Shown piece after piece: positions 1 to 8,853 of a stretch of DNA of 64,000 nucleotides. The notes under the pieces are model-generated. The model was not told the origin of the DNA. It was given only the letters and a program-made list of their open reading frames with translations, and made no database searches. The stretch covers positions 1,116,001 through 1,180,000 of the forward strand of contig NZ_CP131039.1 in the NCBI RefSeq assembly GCF_030657335.1. The letters run 5' to 3'. The translations under genes and the position numbers were made by a program. The stretch is from Croceibacterium aestuarii. GTDB taxonomy: Bacteria > Pseudomonadota > Alphaproteobacteria > Sphingomonadales > Sphingomonadaceae. Each line of letters opens with the position of its first letter. Within the stretch, counting starts at the first letter, position 1.

Positions 1-1186
1 CGGCGTCGGGCTGATCGTGCATTCGCCAGGCCATCTCGCCGACTTGCTCGAGGCTGGCGAAGTCGCGCTCGTCGGCCATCCGCAGCAGCCGCCGGTCGAG
101 AAATCCCTGCACCGTGGGCAGCACGATCTGACCGTAGCAATCGTGCTGGACCTGCATGTAGGCGGCGTTGCCGACGCGGACCGGCCCCATGCCGCGATAT
201 CCGGCGAGGTGGGGTGCGGTCGTCTCGCCCAGCTCGCCCTGGCCCATCACCGAATAGAGCGGCTGGATCTGCCCGCCGGCGGCTTCGTCGACGATGTTGC
301 GCAGGTAGGCGAGGTACTTCTCGAGCACGTCGAGCGCGCCGAGGCGGTTGAGCGCCTGCACCGTGTAGTAGGAATCGCGGATCCAGCAGTAGCGGTAGTC
401 CCAGTTGCGCTGGCTGCCCGGCGCCTCGGGGATCGAGGTGGTCAGCGCGGCGACGATGGCGCCGGTTTCCTCGTGCTGGCACAGCTTGAGGTTGATGGCG
501 CAGCGGATGACCTCGTCCTGCCACTCGTAAGGCGTGGCGAGCCCGCGCGCCCACAGCTTCCAGTACTTGCGCGTGTCGGCCTCCATGCGCCGCAACTCGG
601 AGCGGATGTTGCCGCTGAACGGCTCGTCGGGGCCAAGGAAGAAGTGCTGATCGCTCTCGACCCGGTAGGTGCGGCTTTCGAGCAGGTAACCGACCGGCGC
701 ATCGGTCGAGAGGCGCATCGCCTGCGCGCCCAGGAGGTAGCGGATGTGATTGGTGCCGCTGGTCGTCTCCGGCGCTTCGGCGCCATAGTCGCGCATCGGC
801 TGCAGCGTCACCTTGAGACGCGGCGAGCCGGCCACGGGGCGCACGATGCGCGTGTAGGCGACGGGGCGGTACATGCGGCCCGAGCGCTCGAAGCGGGGGC
901 AAAAATCGGTGATCTCGACCGCGCTGCCGTCGATGGCCTCGAGCCGGGTGACGAGGATAGGGGTGTTGCGTTCGTAATGCTGGGTGGCGGAGACCTGGCC
1001 TTCGATCTCGAAGCGCCACACGCCCCGGTCCTGCCGCTCGCCGTTGAGCAGCGCGCAGAACACCGGGTCGCCGTCGACCCGCGGCACGCAGCCCCAGACG
1101 AGCCCCGCCGCCTCGTCGATCAGGCCGGAAACCTGACAGTTGCCGATCGTCCAGAGTTCGAGGCCGGGCTGTGCGGGTACGCTCAC
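1..1186 (-). CDS. Glycoside hydrolase family 15 protein (glucoamylase/trehalase-like), 3' part beyond the left edge
   Basis: The reading frame runs leftwards from a GTG at 1186 and is still open at base 1, so about 395 N-terminal residues are visible and the C-terminus is missing. The motif NWDYRYCWIRD at residues 261-271 is the hallmark of the GH15 (alpha/alpha)6 barrel that carries a catalytic acid. The preceding 200 residues form the N-terminal beta-sandwich typical of bacterial GH15 proteins. The family hydrolyses alpha-glucosidic bonds, including trehalose in some members. The GTG overlaps the otsB stop (GTGA), so the two are translationally coupled, which favours a role in trehalose turnover. 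An otsA gene would be expected just outside the window, but this is inference. There is no signal peptide, so the enzyme should be cytoplasmic. Confidence 0.9.
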   Translation of the reverse strand, partial: MSVPAQPGLELWTIGNCQVSGLIDEAAGLVWGCVPRVDGDPVFCALLNGERQDRGVWRFEIEGQVSATQHYERNTPILVTRLEAIDGSAVEITDFCPRFERSGRMYRPVAYTRIVRPVAGSPRLKVTLQPMRDYGAEAPETTSGTNHIRYLLGAQAMRLSTDAPVGYLLESRTYRVESDQHFFLGPDEPFSGNIRSELRRMEADTRKYWKLWARGLATPYEWQDEVIRCAINLKLCQHEETGAIVAALTTSIPEAPGSQRNWDYRYCWIRDSYYTVQALNRLGALDVLEKYLAYLRNIVDEAAGGQIQPLYSVMGQGELGETTAPHLAGYRGMGPVRVGNAAYMQVQHDCYGQIVLPTVQGFLDRRLLRMADERDFASLEQVGEMAWRMHDQPDA

Positions 1187-1926
1187 AGCTCCAACCAATG
1201 GTGCACTGCAGCAGGATCGGCAAGCCCGTAGCGCGCATTTTCGGTTGCGCGCGGGCCGACCGCGACGGCGAACCCGCCGAGCGCGGCGCAGGCGGCAAAG
1301 CCGTCCTCGTCGGTGACGTCGTCGCCCACGAACACCGGGATCGCCCCGGCGAAGGGCTCTTCGGCCATCATCGCCTGCACCGCGCCGCCCTTGTCGGCAC
1401 CGGGCCGGACCAGCTCGGCCACCCGCTTGCCGCGCTTGACCGCGAGGCCGTGGCGCCGTGCCACTTCGTCCAGGAACAGGGCGCAGGCCTCCTCGCGTTC
1501 GGGCGTCTCGCGCGAATGCAAGGCCGCGCCGTGGGCCTTGGTCTCGTAGCGGACTCCATTGGCGGCGGCGAAACGTTCGACTTCGGCAATGGCCGCGCCG
1601 GGAAGCGCCAGCGCCGCTTCGCCCAGAACGGTGCCGTCGGCCGCGCGCCGCGCCGCGCCATGCGACCCGGCGCAGGCGACGCGCAGCGGGCCGCAATGCG
1701 CCTCGAGATCGTCGATCGCCCGTCCGCTGATCAGCGCCAGGCGACCGCCGAGGCGCTCGGACAGCGCCGCGAGCCGCTCGCCCAACCCGGCGGGGACCGC
1801 TATCGCGCCGGGAGTGGGGGCGATCTCGACCAGCGTGCCGTCGAAGTCCAGGAACAGCGCCAGCGGTCCGGCGGACAGCAGCGTTTTCAGCGGGGGCGGC
1901 GGGGGAAGATCGGGTTCAACGCTCAT
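1183..1926 (-). CDS. otsB: Trehalose-6-phosphate phosphatase
   Basis: This 247-residue HAD-superfamily protein removes phosphate from trehalose 6-phosphate, the last step of trehalose synthesis. The nucleophile motif DFDGT lies at residues 27-31, a SGR (motif II) follows near residue 67, and the C-terminal GDDVTDEDGF motif supplies the Mg-binding aspartates. Length matches the family (about 240-260). It overlaps the downstream GH15 gene by 3 bases. The intergenic space to the divergent gene at 2116 must hold both promoters. Trehalose made here would serve as an osmo- or desiccation protectant. Confidence 0.95.
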   Translation of the reverse strand: MSVEPDLPPPPPLKTLLSAGPLALFLDFDGTLVEIAPTPGAIAVPAGLGERLAALSERLGGRLALISGRAIDDLEAHCGPLRVACAGSHGAARRAADGTVLGEAALALPGAAIAEVERFAAANGVRYETKAHGAALHSRETPEREEACALFLDEVARRHGLAVKRGKRVAELVRPGADKGGAVQAMMAEEPFAGAIPVFVGDDVTDEDGFAACAALGGFAVAVGPRATENARYGLADPAAVHHWLEL

Positions 1927-2115
1927 GCGCGGCCCGACATAGGCGGGCAGGCGTGTGGGTCAACGCCTGGCAAGGCGAGCGCGGCCTTTGCGCCGGGCGA
2001 GGACCTTTTCGGAGCGGCCACCCCGCCCGCGCAAGGGCGCAAATGGCCGCTTGCAGCACCCGCCGCGCAGGAGGATAGTGCGACCGGGGGCCGACTCTCA
2101 TCGGGGAGATGGAAC

Positions 2116-2910
2116 GTGCCGTACCGAATTCTCGCCACGCTCGCCGCCGCGGCGGCATGCTTCGCCGCCTCGCCGGCATCCGCCGAGGTCTACGGCGGCG
2201 CGGCGCGCGAAGAGCCCCTGCCGCGCTTCGAGGATCGGCTGTGTCCAGGGGTTATCGGGCTGCAGCGCGATCAGGCAGAGATGGTCGTCGGGCGCATTCG
2301 CGAAACCGCCGCGACCCTCGGCATTCCGCTGGCCGATACGCAAACCTGCGAGGCCAACATGGTGATCGCGGTGTCGAACGACGGGCGCAAGTTCATCAAC
2401 GAACTCCGCGAACGTCGCGGATACCTGTTCGAGAACCTCGACAAGGACCAGAAACGGCGCCTTTTCGAAGAGGAAGGCCCGGCCCGCAGCTTCGTGCGCG
2501 TGGTCACGCGTACCCGCGACGGCATGATCGTCGAGCGGGCCAACGGCCTCACCGCCCCGCCGCAGGCGACCGCGGCGATGGCGCATTCGAAGATCTACGT
2601 CGCGACGCGGCGCGACATCGTGTCCGGCACGGTGCTGGTCGACGCGGCGGCGCTGGCCGGTCGCGGTATCGTCCAGCTCGCCGACTACGCCACGATGCGC
2701 GCACTGGCCGGCGACAGTGCCGAGGCGGTCGCGATGCCGGGCGGCTCGATCCTCGCGCTGTTCGACGACGCGCAGGCCGCCCCGTCCGAACTGACCGCGG
2801 GCGACAGGATTTTCCTGCGCACGCTCTACGGCACGCAGCCCAACATCCCTGCGGCGCAAACTCTGGCGCTAGCCCAGCGCCGCATCGACGAGCAGACGCT
2901 CGCCGAATAG
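2116..2910 (+). CDS. Secreted protein of unknown function
   Basis: The gene encodes 264 residues from a GTG at 2116, chosen because GGGGAG lies 7 bases upstream and a clean signal peptide (hydrophobic Ala-rich core ending in ASPASA-EV) begins exactly there. The same frame stays open further upstream, but that stretch lies over otsB and is not protein-like. The mature protein has two cysteines (in RLCPGV and TQTCEA) that could form a disulfide, then a mixed alpha/beta region with no catalytic motif I recognise. It is probably periplasmic. It stands alone between divergent otsB and a convergent sugar dehydrogenase, so context gives no function. Confidence 0.75.
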   Translation: MPYRILATLAAAAACFAASPASAEVYGGAAREEPLPRFEDRLCPGVIGLQRDQAEMVVGRIRETAATLGIPLADTQTCEANMVIAVSNDGRKFINELRERRGYLFENLDKDQKRRLFEEEGPARSFVRVVTRTRDGMIVERANGLTAPPQATAAMAHSKIYVATRRDIVSGTVLVDAAALAGRGIVQLADYATMRALAGDSAEAVAMPGGSILALFDDAQAAPSELTAGDRIFLRTLYGTQPNIPAAQTLALAQRRIDEQTLAE

Positions 2911-2920
2911 CGGCGGTTGG

Positions 2921-4192
2921 CTACTCGCCCGGCGTGATCCGCAGCACCGCGCCGGTTGGTTCGTCGGTGAGGAGGTAGACCGAGCCGTCGGGCGCGACAT
3001 GGGCATCGCGGAAACGCTGCTTGAGGTCGGCGAGCAGGTACTCGGGCTCGCCTTCGGGCATGCCGTCCTTCATTTCGAAACGCAGCACACCCTTGGTGAA
3101 GCTCGGCAGGAGCAGGTCGCCCCGCCAGCCGGGGAACATGTCGCCGGCATAGAACACCGGATTGCCGGGATTGAGCGATGGCGGGCCGAAGGCGAGCACC
3201 GGGTCGGTCATCCCGGGCACGTTCCTGATGCCCTTGGCCGGCTCGCCGTTGTAGTGGTTGCCCTGGGTGACGTCGATCCAGCCGTAGTTCCGGCCCTTCT
3301 CGATCCGGTTGAGCTCGTCGCCGCCGCGCGGGCCGAACTCGGTTTCCCACATCGTCCCATCGGCCGGGTTGATGGTCAGCCCCAGCGGGTTGCGGTGGCC
3401 GGTGGTCCAGATTTCCGGCTTCCAACCGGCCTTGCCGACGAAGGGATTGTCCGCGGGGACCGAGCCGTCGGGATTGAGGCGCATGATCTTGCCGAAGTCG
3501 TTGTCCGGCTTCTGGACCATTTCGCCGTAGTTCCGATCGCCGCTCGTGACGTAGAGCTTGCCGTCGGCGCCGAACAGGATGCGCCCGCCCCAGCTACCGC
3601 TCGCCGGCCCCTGTCCGCAGCATCGCTCGGGCCAGGGCTGGGCGCCGTACCAGGCGTCGGCGACGAAGATGTCGTGCACGTCCCTCAGCTGCGCCGTGCC
3701 GTCCCAGGTCGCGCGCATCACCGCCAGCGTGGTCTGGTCATGGTCCGGCTCGGCCGGCTTGACGTAGCTCATGTAAAGGTAATGGTTGCTGGCGAAGTCG
3801 GGGTCGAGGACCACGTCGTATAAGCCGCCGATGCCGGCCGGGTTGATCGGCGGCAGGCCGGCGACCGCGACCGGATCGAGCTTGCCGTCGCGGATCACCC
3901 GCAGGCGCCCGTCGCGCTCCGTCACCAGGATCTCACCGCTCGGCAAGAAGGCGATGCCCCAGGGCCGCACCAGCTGCCGGGCGACGACCTCGACGTGAAT
4001 CTTGCCGTTCCGGGTCTCGTAATCCCATGGGCCGCGGCCGAGCTGGGTCGGGGCCGGAGGCCCGGCCGGACGCGGTGGCTGGGTGGCGGGTGCCGCCCGG
4101 GCGGGAGCCGGAGCATCCTGGGCCGCTAGCGGCTGGGCGAGCGTTCCCGCGAGCAGCGAGGCGGCGAGCATGGTGGCTGGTGAAATGCGCAT
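2921..4192 (-). CDS. PQQ-dependent sugar dehydrogenase family protein (Asd/GdhB-like beta-propeller)
   Basis: This 423-residue protein belongs to the soluble glucose/aldose sugar dehydrogenase family, six-bladed propellers that oxidise sugars in the periplasm using PQQ and Ca. The N-terminal blade motif RPWGIAFLPSGEILVTERDG, the central DNYG-like RNYGEMV segment and GHRNPLGL are family signatures. The start at 4192 was chosen over the longer frame because it gives a signal peptide (MRISPATMLAASLLAG...AAQ) behind a GAGAGGAA ribosome site. A Pro/Ala-rich linker follows the signal. It has two adjacent cysteines (RCCGQG). No PQQ synthesis genes lie in the window, so PQQ must come from elsewhere in the genome or from outside. 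Confidence 0.85.
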   Translation of the reverse strand: MRISPATMLAASLLAGTLAQPLAAQDAPAPARAAPATQPPRPAGPPAPTQLGRGPWDYETRNGKIHVEVVARQLVRPWGIAFLPSGEILVTERDGRLRVIRDGKLDPVAVAGLPPINPAGIGGLYDVVLDPDFASNHYLYMSYVKPAEPDHDQTTLAVMRATWDGTAQLRDVHDIFVADAWYGAQPWPERCCGQGPASGSWGGRILFGADGKLYVTSGDRNYGEMVQKPDNDFGKIMRLNPDGSVPADNPFVGKAGWKPEIWTTGHRNPLGLTINPADGTMWETEFGPRGGDELNRIEKGRNYGWIDVTQGNHYNGEPAKGIRNVPGMTDPVLAFGPPSLNPGNPVFYAGDMFPGWRGDLLLPSFTKGVLRFEMKDGMPEGEPEYLLADLKQRFRDAHVAPDGSVYLLTDEPTGAVLRITPGE

Positions 4193-4334
4193 TCGTGTTC
4201 CTCTCCCGGCCGAGACGTTGACTCGGTCCGGCACCTCTAGGGTCTTCGGCCGCGCGGCACAATCGCGCTTCCGGTTTCGCTTGGCCGGGGGGTCTCCTCC
4301 GGTTAGGATATCGCCTAACGAGGAGGGAATTGCG

Positions 4335-5327
4335 ATGGGTCCGTTCCTGATTGCCCTGTTGGGTTTGCTGATCATCTTCCTAGTCATGGCCGTGCGTGTG
4401 GTGCGGCAAGGCTACGTCTACACGATCGAGCGGCTCGGCAAGTTCACGCTCGCCGCCGAGCCCGGATTCCACCTCATCCTGCCGTTCATCGACCGCGTCG
4501 GGCAGAAGGTGAACGTGATGGAGCAGGTTCTCGACATCCCGGGCCAGGAAATCATCACCAAGGACAACGCCATGGTCGGCGTCGATGCGGTGGTGTTCTT
4601 CCAGGTGCTCGATGCCGGCAAGGCAGCTTACGAGGTGCACAACCTCTATGCCGCGATCATGGCCCTGACCACCACCAACCTGCGCACCGTGATGGGCTCG
4701 ATGGACCTCGACGAAACGCTCTCGAAGCGCGACGAGATCAATGCCCGGCTGCTCTCCGTAGTCGACCACGCGACGAGCCCGTGGGGGGTCAAGATCACCC
4801 GCGTCGAGATCAAGGACATTCGCCCGCCGTTGGACATTTCCGAGGCGATGGCGCGGCAGATGAAGGCCGAACGCCTCAAGCGCGCGGAAATCCTCGAGGC
4901 CGAGGGCGAGCGCGCCAGCCGCATCCTGCGCGCCGAAGGCGAGAAGCAGAGCGCGATCCTTTCGGCCGAAGGCAAGAAGGAAGCCGCCTTCCGCGATGCC
5001 GAAGCGCGCGAGCGCGCCGCCGAAGCCGAAGCCCAGGCCACCCGCGCGGTCTCGCAGGCGATATCGGAATCCGGCAACCAGGCGATCAACTACTTCATCG
5101 CCCAGGAATACACCAAGGCGGTCGGCAAGTTCGCCACCAGTCCCAATGCCAAGACCATCCTCTTCCCGGTCGAGGCGACCCAGCTGATCGGCACGCTGGG
5201 CGGGATCGGCGAACTCGCCCGCGAGGCGCTGAGCGATGGAAACAGGTCCGCGCCGGCGAGCGACAGCGGCACCCCGCTGCCGCGCTCGGCCCCGCGCTCT
5301 GCGGTTCCGCGCACCGGCGGCGAGTGA
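4335..5327 (+). CDS. SPFH/band 7 membrane protein (stomatin/QmcA-like)
   Basis: The gene encodes 330 residues: one N-terminal membrane anchor (about residues 3-22), an SPFH domain (RLGKFTLAAEPGFHLILPFIDR, then VMEQVLDIP) and a long charged helical region rich in Ala-Glu-Arg (residues about 175-260) that drives oligomerisation. Such proteins form large membrane cages that organise microdomains and modulate membrane proteases. A perfect AGGAGG sits 8 bases before the ATG. The stop overlaps the start of an NfeD-like gene (TGATG), the partner nearly always found next to this family. Confidence 0.9.
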   Translation: MGPFLIALLGLLIIFLVMAVRVVRQGYVYTIERLGKFTLAAEPGFHLILPFIDRVGQKVNVMEQVLDIPGQEIITKDNAMVGVDAVVFFQVLDAGKAAYEVHNLYAAIMALTTTNLRTVMGSMDLDETLSKRDEINARLLSVVDHATSPWGVKITRVEIKDIRPPLDISEAMARQMKAERLKRAEILEAEGERASRILRAEGEKQSAILSAEGKKEAAFRDAEARERAAEAEAQATRAVSQAISESGNQAINYFIAQEYTKAVGKFATSPNAKTILFPVEATQLIGTLGGIGELAREALSDGNRSAPASDSGTPLPRSAPRSAVPRTGGE

Positions 5328-5809
5328 TGGACTGGCTGACCGGTATCGAGCCGCACTGGGTCTGGCTCACGCTCGGCCTGGTGCTCGCCGCCCTCGAGAT
5401 GCTCGTGCCCGGGGTCTATCTGATCTGGCTTGCGGTCGCCGCGCTGGCCACCGGCCTGCTGACCGCCGCGTTTGACATCTCGCTGCCGCTGCAGGTGGTC
5501 GACTTCGTGTTTCTCTCGCTCATCGCCGCGTTTTCCGCGCACCGCTTTTTCCGCGACCAGCCGATCGAGAGCAGCGACCCGCTGATGAATCGCCGCGGCG
5601 CGCGCATGATCGGCGAGACGGCGCTCGTGGTCACCGCCATCGAGCACGGCAGCGGGCGCGTGCACATCGGCGACAGCGAGTGGATCGCCCGCGGCCCCGA
5701 CGTCCCAGCGGGCGCGCGGGTGCGCATCACCGGAACCGACGGCTCCTCACTGCTGGTCGAGCCGGTGGCGGTTCTCGGCGAAGGCGCACCGCCGCCCGCG
5801 CAGGCCTGA
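5327..5809 (+). CDS. NfeD-like membrane protein, partner of the SPFH protein
   Basis: This 160-residue protein has two or three membrane segments (about residues 12-72) and a C-terminal OB-fold-like domain (MNRRGARMIGETALVVTAI onward). That is the short NfeD architecture without the ClpP-type protease domain. The C-terminal domain is thought to bind the SPFH partner. Its ATG overlaps the stop of the preceding gene, so the two proteins should be made in step. It ends 29 bases before the stop of the convergent NDUFA9-like gene. Confidence 0.9.
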   Translation: MDWLTGIEPHWVWLTLGLVLAALEMLVPGVYLIWLAVAALATGLLTAAFDISLPLQVVDFVFLSLIAAFSAHRFFRDQPIESSDPLMNRRGARMIGETALVVTAIEHGSGRVHIGDSEWIARGPDVPAGARVRITGTDGSSLLVEPVAVLGEGAPPPAQA

Positions 5810-5838
5810 CGGTCCCGCTTGTCGTCCTAGCCTGTCGT

Positions 5839-6783
5839 TCAGGCCGCGCTGGCATCGCCGAAGCGGCCGTGCTTGCGGAACCGGACCATCCACCTGTCGA
5901 GGAACAGGCCGAGCGGGTGGGCCTGAACCTCGAGCTGCTTGAGGCCGGGCAGCGCCCCGGAGGCCACGTTTCCAGCCTTGAGCATGCGCCACTGGTCGCC
6001 GTTCATCGGCGTCAGCGGCAGCGCCGCGAACAGGCCCGAGAGTGCATCGGGCACGGCGACGAAACTGCGCCGGCGCCCTTGGGCGGCGGCTATCCGCCGG
6101 TGGAGATCGAGCATCGAAATCTGCTCCGGACCTGCCAGCTCGTAAGTCTTGCCGCCGTGTTCCGCGGGATCGGCGAGCGCCTTCGCGAGCGCTTCGGCCA
6201 CGTCGTCGACCCACACCGGCTGGATCTTCGCATCGGGCCCGAACACCGGCAGAACCGGCAGCGCCGAGATCAGCCCGGCGAACATGGTGATGAACCGATC
6301 GTCCTCGCCGAACATGACCGAGGGCCGCACGATCGTCGCCCGAGGAAACGCTGCGCGGACCTGCTCCTCGCCGCGCCCCTTGGTCGATGCGTAGCCGCTT
6401 TCCGAATCCGGATCGGCGCCGATTGCCGAGACATAGGCGAAGGCACTGGCGCCGCCCCTCGCCGCGGCCTGCGCCGCCCAGCCGGCGGCATCGGCCTGGA
6501 GCGTCTCCAGGTCGCCGGCGAAGGCGCCGACGAGGTAGGCGGCGGCGTCGGCCCCCTGCATCGCCAGCTCCACGCTGCGCCGATCGGCGACGTTGCAGCG
6601 GGTGAACTGGATCTGGCCCAGCTTGGCCAGCGGCCGGAGCGAATGGGCTTTTTCGGGATGGCGATCGGCAATGCGCACCCGCGCGCCGCACTCGAGCAGC
6701 GCCTGCACGAGGTGCCGGCCGACGAAGCCGCCGCCACCGATCACAACCACCAGTTTGTCCTCGAGCGGTCCGTAGGTCGCCAT
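5839..6783 (-). CDS. NDUFA9-like NAD(P)H-binding protein (complex I-associated SDR family)
   Basis: This 314-residue atypical short-chain dehydrogenase has the nucleotide-binding glycine motif GGGGFVGR at residues 16-23 and a conserved SAIGADPDSESGYASTKGRGE segment in place of the usual catalytic YxxxK arrangement. Alphaproteobacterial members resemble the mitochondrial complex I accessory subunit NDUFA9, but a firm reaction is not established. The start at 6783 removes a non-conserved Arg-rich extension. The gene is divergent from the tRNA, with 178 bases between them for promoters. Confidence 0.85.
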   Translation of the reverse strand: MATYGPLEDKLVVVIGGGGFVGRHLVQALLECGARVRIADRHPEKAHSLRPLAKLGQIQFTRCNVADRRSVELAMQGADAAAYLVGAFAGDLETLQADAAGWAAQAAARGGASAFAYVSAIGADPDSESGYASTKGRGEEQVRAAFPRATIVRPSVMFGEDDRFITMFAGLISALPVLPVFGPDAKIQPVWVDDVAEALAKALADPAEHGGKTYELAGPEQISMLDLHRRIAAAQGRRRSFVAVPDALSGLFAALPLTPMNGDQWRMLKAGNVASGALPGLKQLEVQAHPLGLFLDRWMVRFRKHGRFGDASAA

Positions 6784-6961
6784 GATACCTGTAAATCCCT
6801 CTTTTCCGCGGCCGCTTCGGCATCGGCCCCGTGCTGAGGGGGCCATGCCGCAACCCGCCGAGCGCCGCAAGCCGCCGACTTTTGTTTTGACAAGACCGCC
6901 GCGCCTTCGCTATCGGCCCGCCCCTACCCGCCGCTCGGCCCAAGAAGACCGCGCGGCCCGT

Positions 6962-7048
6962 GCCCAGATGGCGGAATTGGTAGACGCACCGTCTTCAGGT
7001 GGCGGCGCTCGCAAGGGCGTGGAGGTTCGAGTCCTCTTCTGGGCACCA
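6962..7048 (+). tRNA. tRNA-Leu (anticodon CAG)
   Basis: The acceptor stem pairs GCCCAGA (6962-6968) with TCTGGGC (7038-7044), followed by an A discriminator and an encoded CCA. The anticodon arm is CCGTC-TTCAGGT-GGCGG, giving anticodon CAG. A long variable arm (GCTCGCAAGGGC) marks a class II tRNA, and the T loop reads GTTCGAGTC. It decodes CUG, the dominant leucine codon of this GC-rich genome. Confidence 0.97.
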
Positions 7049-7192
7049 TTACTGGCATATCGCATCGTCTCGCGAACCCGGTGGCGGTTCTTCGGCCCTG
7101 ATCCGCGGGCTCGACGCCCTTGACATCATTCGGGTTTCTGCGCGATGAAGAGTCGCGACGGGAGGGCTTGGCTTGAGGAGGCCGGCCCGAGA

Positions 7193-7906
7193 ATGCCCTA
7201 TTGCGGCGCACCGCCTTTGCCCGACAGCCTGTGGCTGAGGTGGAATTTCGATCCGATTCTCATTGTTGCCCTGGCGCTGCTGGCCGGGGTGCATCTGCGC
7301 CGCTGCCCGGCGTCGCGCCGCACGATGGCAGCGGGCGGTTGGGCGATAACTTCGTTGGCTCTGATTTCGCCCCTCTGCGCGCTTTCGGTTTCGCTGTTCG
7401 CGGCGCGAGTCGGCCAGCACATGATCATGTTCCTGCTGGGCGCGCCGCTCGTGGCAGCGGCCCTGCCGGCCGCGCGCAATTCGCGCTGGCTATGGCCAGC
7501 CACAGCCGCGTTCACCGCATTCCTCTGGCTGTGGCACATGCCCGCGCCGTACGACGCGACGCTCCATTCCGACGCGATCTATTGGGCGATGCACACCACG
7601 CTGTTCTTCAGCGCGGTGCTGCTGTGGCGTGAGCTCCTGCCTCTCGGCGAGCGGCCAATGGGGCTGGTCGCGGCGGGTACGGTCGCCTCGATGCAGATGG
7701 CCTTCCTCGGCGCGGTTCTCACACTCGCGGGACGCCCGCTTTTCTCGTGGCATTATATCACGACCCAGGCTTGGGGCTTCACGCCGCTGGCCGATCAGCA
7801 ACTCGGCGGCACGCTGATGTGGGTGCCTGGCGGGATCCTCTTCCTGTGGCTGGCTCTGCGCACGACCGCTCACGTTCTGCGCGATCGGGAGGGCTTTGCC
7901 GTATGA
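7193..7906 (+). CDS. ctaG: Cytochrome c oxidase assembly factor, CtaG (caa3) family
   Basis: This 237-residue protein has about seven membrane helices and the features of the caa3-type CtaG family: LWLWHMPAPYD in the middle, MHTTLFFSAVLLWRELL, and a C-terminal DQQLGGTLMWVPGG. It is thought to help insert copper or assemble the caa3 oxidase and is unrelated to Cox11, which some databases also call CtaG. The ATG at 7193 is preferred to one at 7145 because GAGGAGG precedes it. It opens a ten-gene run, and its stop overlaps the start of the subunit II gene (ATGA). Confidence 0.88.
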   Translation: MPYCGAPPLPDSLWLRWNFDPILIVALALLAGVHLRRCPASRRTMAAGGWAITSLALISPLCALSVSLFAARVGQHMIMFLLGAPLVAAALPAARNSRWLWPATAAFTAFLWLWHMPAPYDATLHSDAIYWAMHTTLFFSAVLLWRELLPLGERPMGLVAAGTVASMQMAFLGAVLTLAGRPLFSWHYITTQAWGFTPLADQQLGGTLMWVPGGILFLWLALRTTAHVLRDREGFAV

Positions 7907-8853
7907 GCGGCGCGCCGCTCGGATACCTGACCAGCAACGGGGCAAGGGCGGACGCGACCGTTCCGTTGACCTGGTTTCTCGTGCTGCTCTCCAGCGCGGT
8001 CTGCCTGATCATCGCCTACATGCTGTGGCGCGCCGTGCGCCGGGGCAGGGCGGTGGAGGCCGGCCTGCCCGCGGTCGCGCGCGGGGTCGGCGGCGTCCGC
8101 CTGATCTTCATCGGCCTCGGCATATCCTCGCTGTTCCTCCTCGTGGCGCTCGGCTGGACGATGATCGCGCTTGGGCACGTCGCGCCGATGCCGCGGCGGC
8201 CGGAAATCACGATCGACGTCACCGCGCATCAGTGGTGGTGGCAGGCGGACTATGGCGGGGCGGTGCCCAGCGAGCGCTTCACCACGGCCAACGAAATCCA
8301 CGTGCCCGTCGGCGCCAAGGTGCTCGTGCGGCTGCACGGGGGGGACGTGATTCACAGCTTCTGGGTGCCCAAGCTGACCGGAAAGACCGATGCCATTCCC
8401 GGCCAGGTCAACCTGACCTGGCTCGAGGCCGACGAGCCGGGAATCTATCGCGGGCAGTGCAGCGAATACTGCGGGTTGCAGCATGCGCACATGGGCTTCG
8501 AGGTGGTCGCCGAAAGCCCTCGCGAATTTGCCAAGTGGCGCGCGGCCCAGCTGCAGACCGCGCCTCCGCCGGTCACTCCGGAGCAGGCGGAGGGCCTCGC
8601 TCTGATGGAATACCGCTGTGCGCTGTGCCACACCGTTCGCGGCACGAGCGCGGGGTCGAACGTCGGGCCCGACCTTACCCATCTCATGAGCCGCAGGCTG
8701 ATCGCTGCCGGCACCTATCCCAACAATCGCGCCAATCTCGCCGGGTGGATCGAGGATCCGCAGGGCGCGAAGCCTGGCGCCCAAATGCCGCCCCAGCACC
8801 TTACGGGGCCGCAGCTTCAAGCCGTTGTCGCTTACCTGGAGACGCTGGAATGA
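7903..8853 (+). CDS. Cytochrome c oxidase subunit II with fused cytochrome c domain (caa3 type)
   Basis: This 316-residue protein has two membrane helices (about 21-42 and 66-91), then the CuA cupredoxin domain with all ligands visible: His151, and Cys186, Glu188, Cys190, His194, Met197 in CSEYCGLQHAHM. After this comes a cytochrome c domain with the heme site CALCH at residues 239-243. The fusion defines a caa3-type oxidase, which takes electrons without a separate soluble cytochrome or from a small donor. The tryptophan-rich loop QWWWQADYGG is the usual electron entry region. Four-base overlaps on both sides (ATGA) indicate translational coupling with ctaG and subunit I. Confidence 0.95.
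   Translation: MSGAPLGYLTSNGARADATVPLTWFLVLLSSAVCLIIAYMLWRAVRRGRAVEAGLPAVARGVGGVRLIFIGLGISSLFLLVALGWTMIALGHVAPMPRRPEITIDVTAHQWWWQADYGGAVPSERFTTANEIHVPVGAKVLVRLHGGDVIHSFWVPKLTGKTDAIPGQVNLTWLEADEPGIYRGQCSEYCGLQHAHMGFEVVAESPREFAKWRAAQLQTAPPPVTPEQAEGLALMEYRCALCHTVRGTSAGSNVGPDLTHLMSRRLIAAGTYPNNRANLAGWIEDPQGAKPGAQMPPQHLTGPQLQAVVAYLETLE

Noticed and set aside
17-1231. A 404-codon plus-strand frame at the left edge
   Set aside because: It is antisense to the GH15 gene, whose minus-strand frame carries the NWDYRYCWIRD motif.
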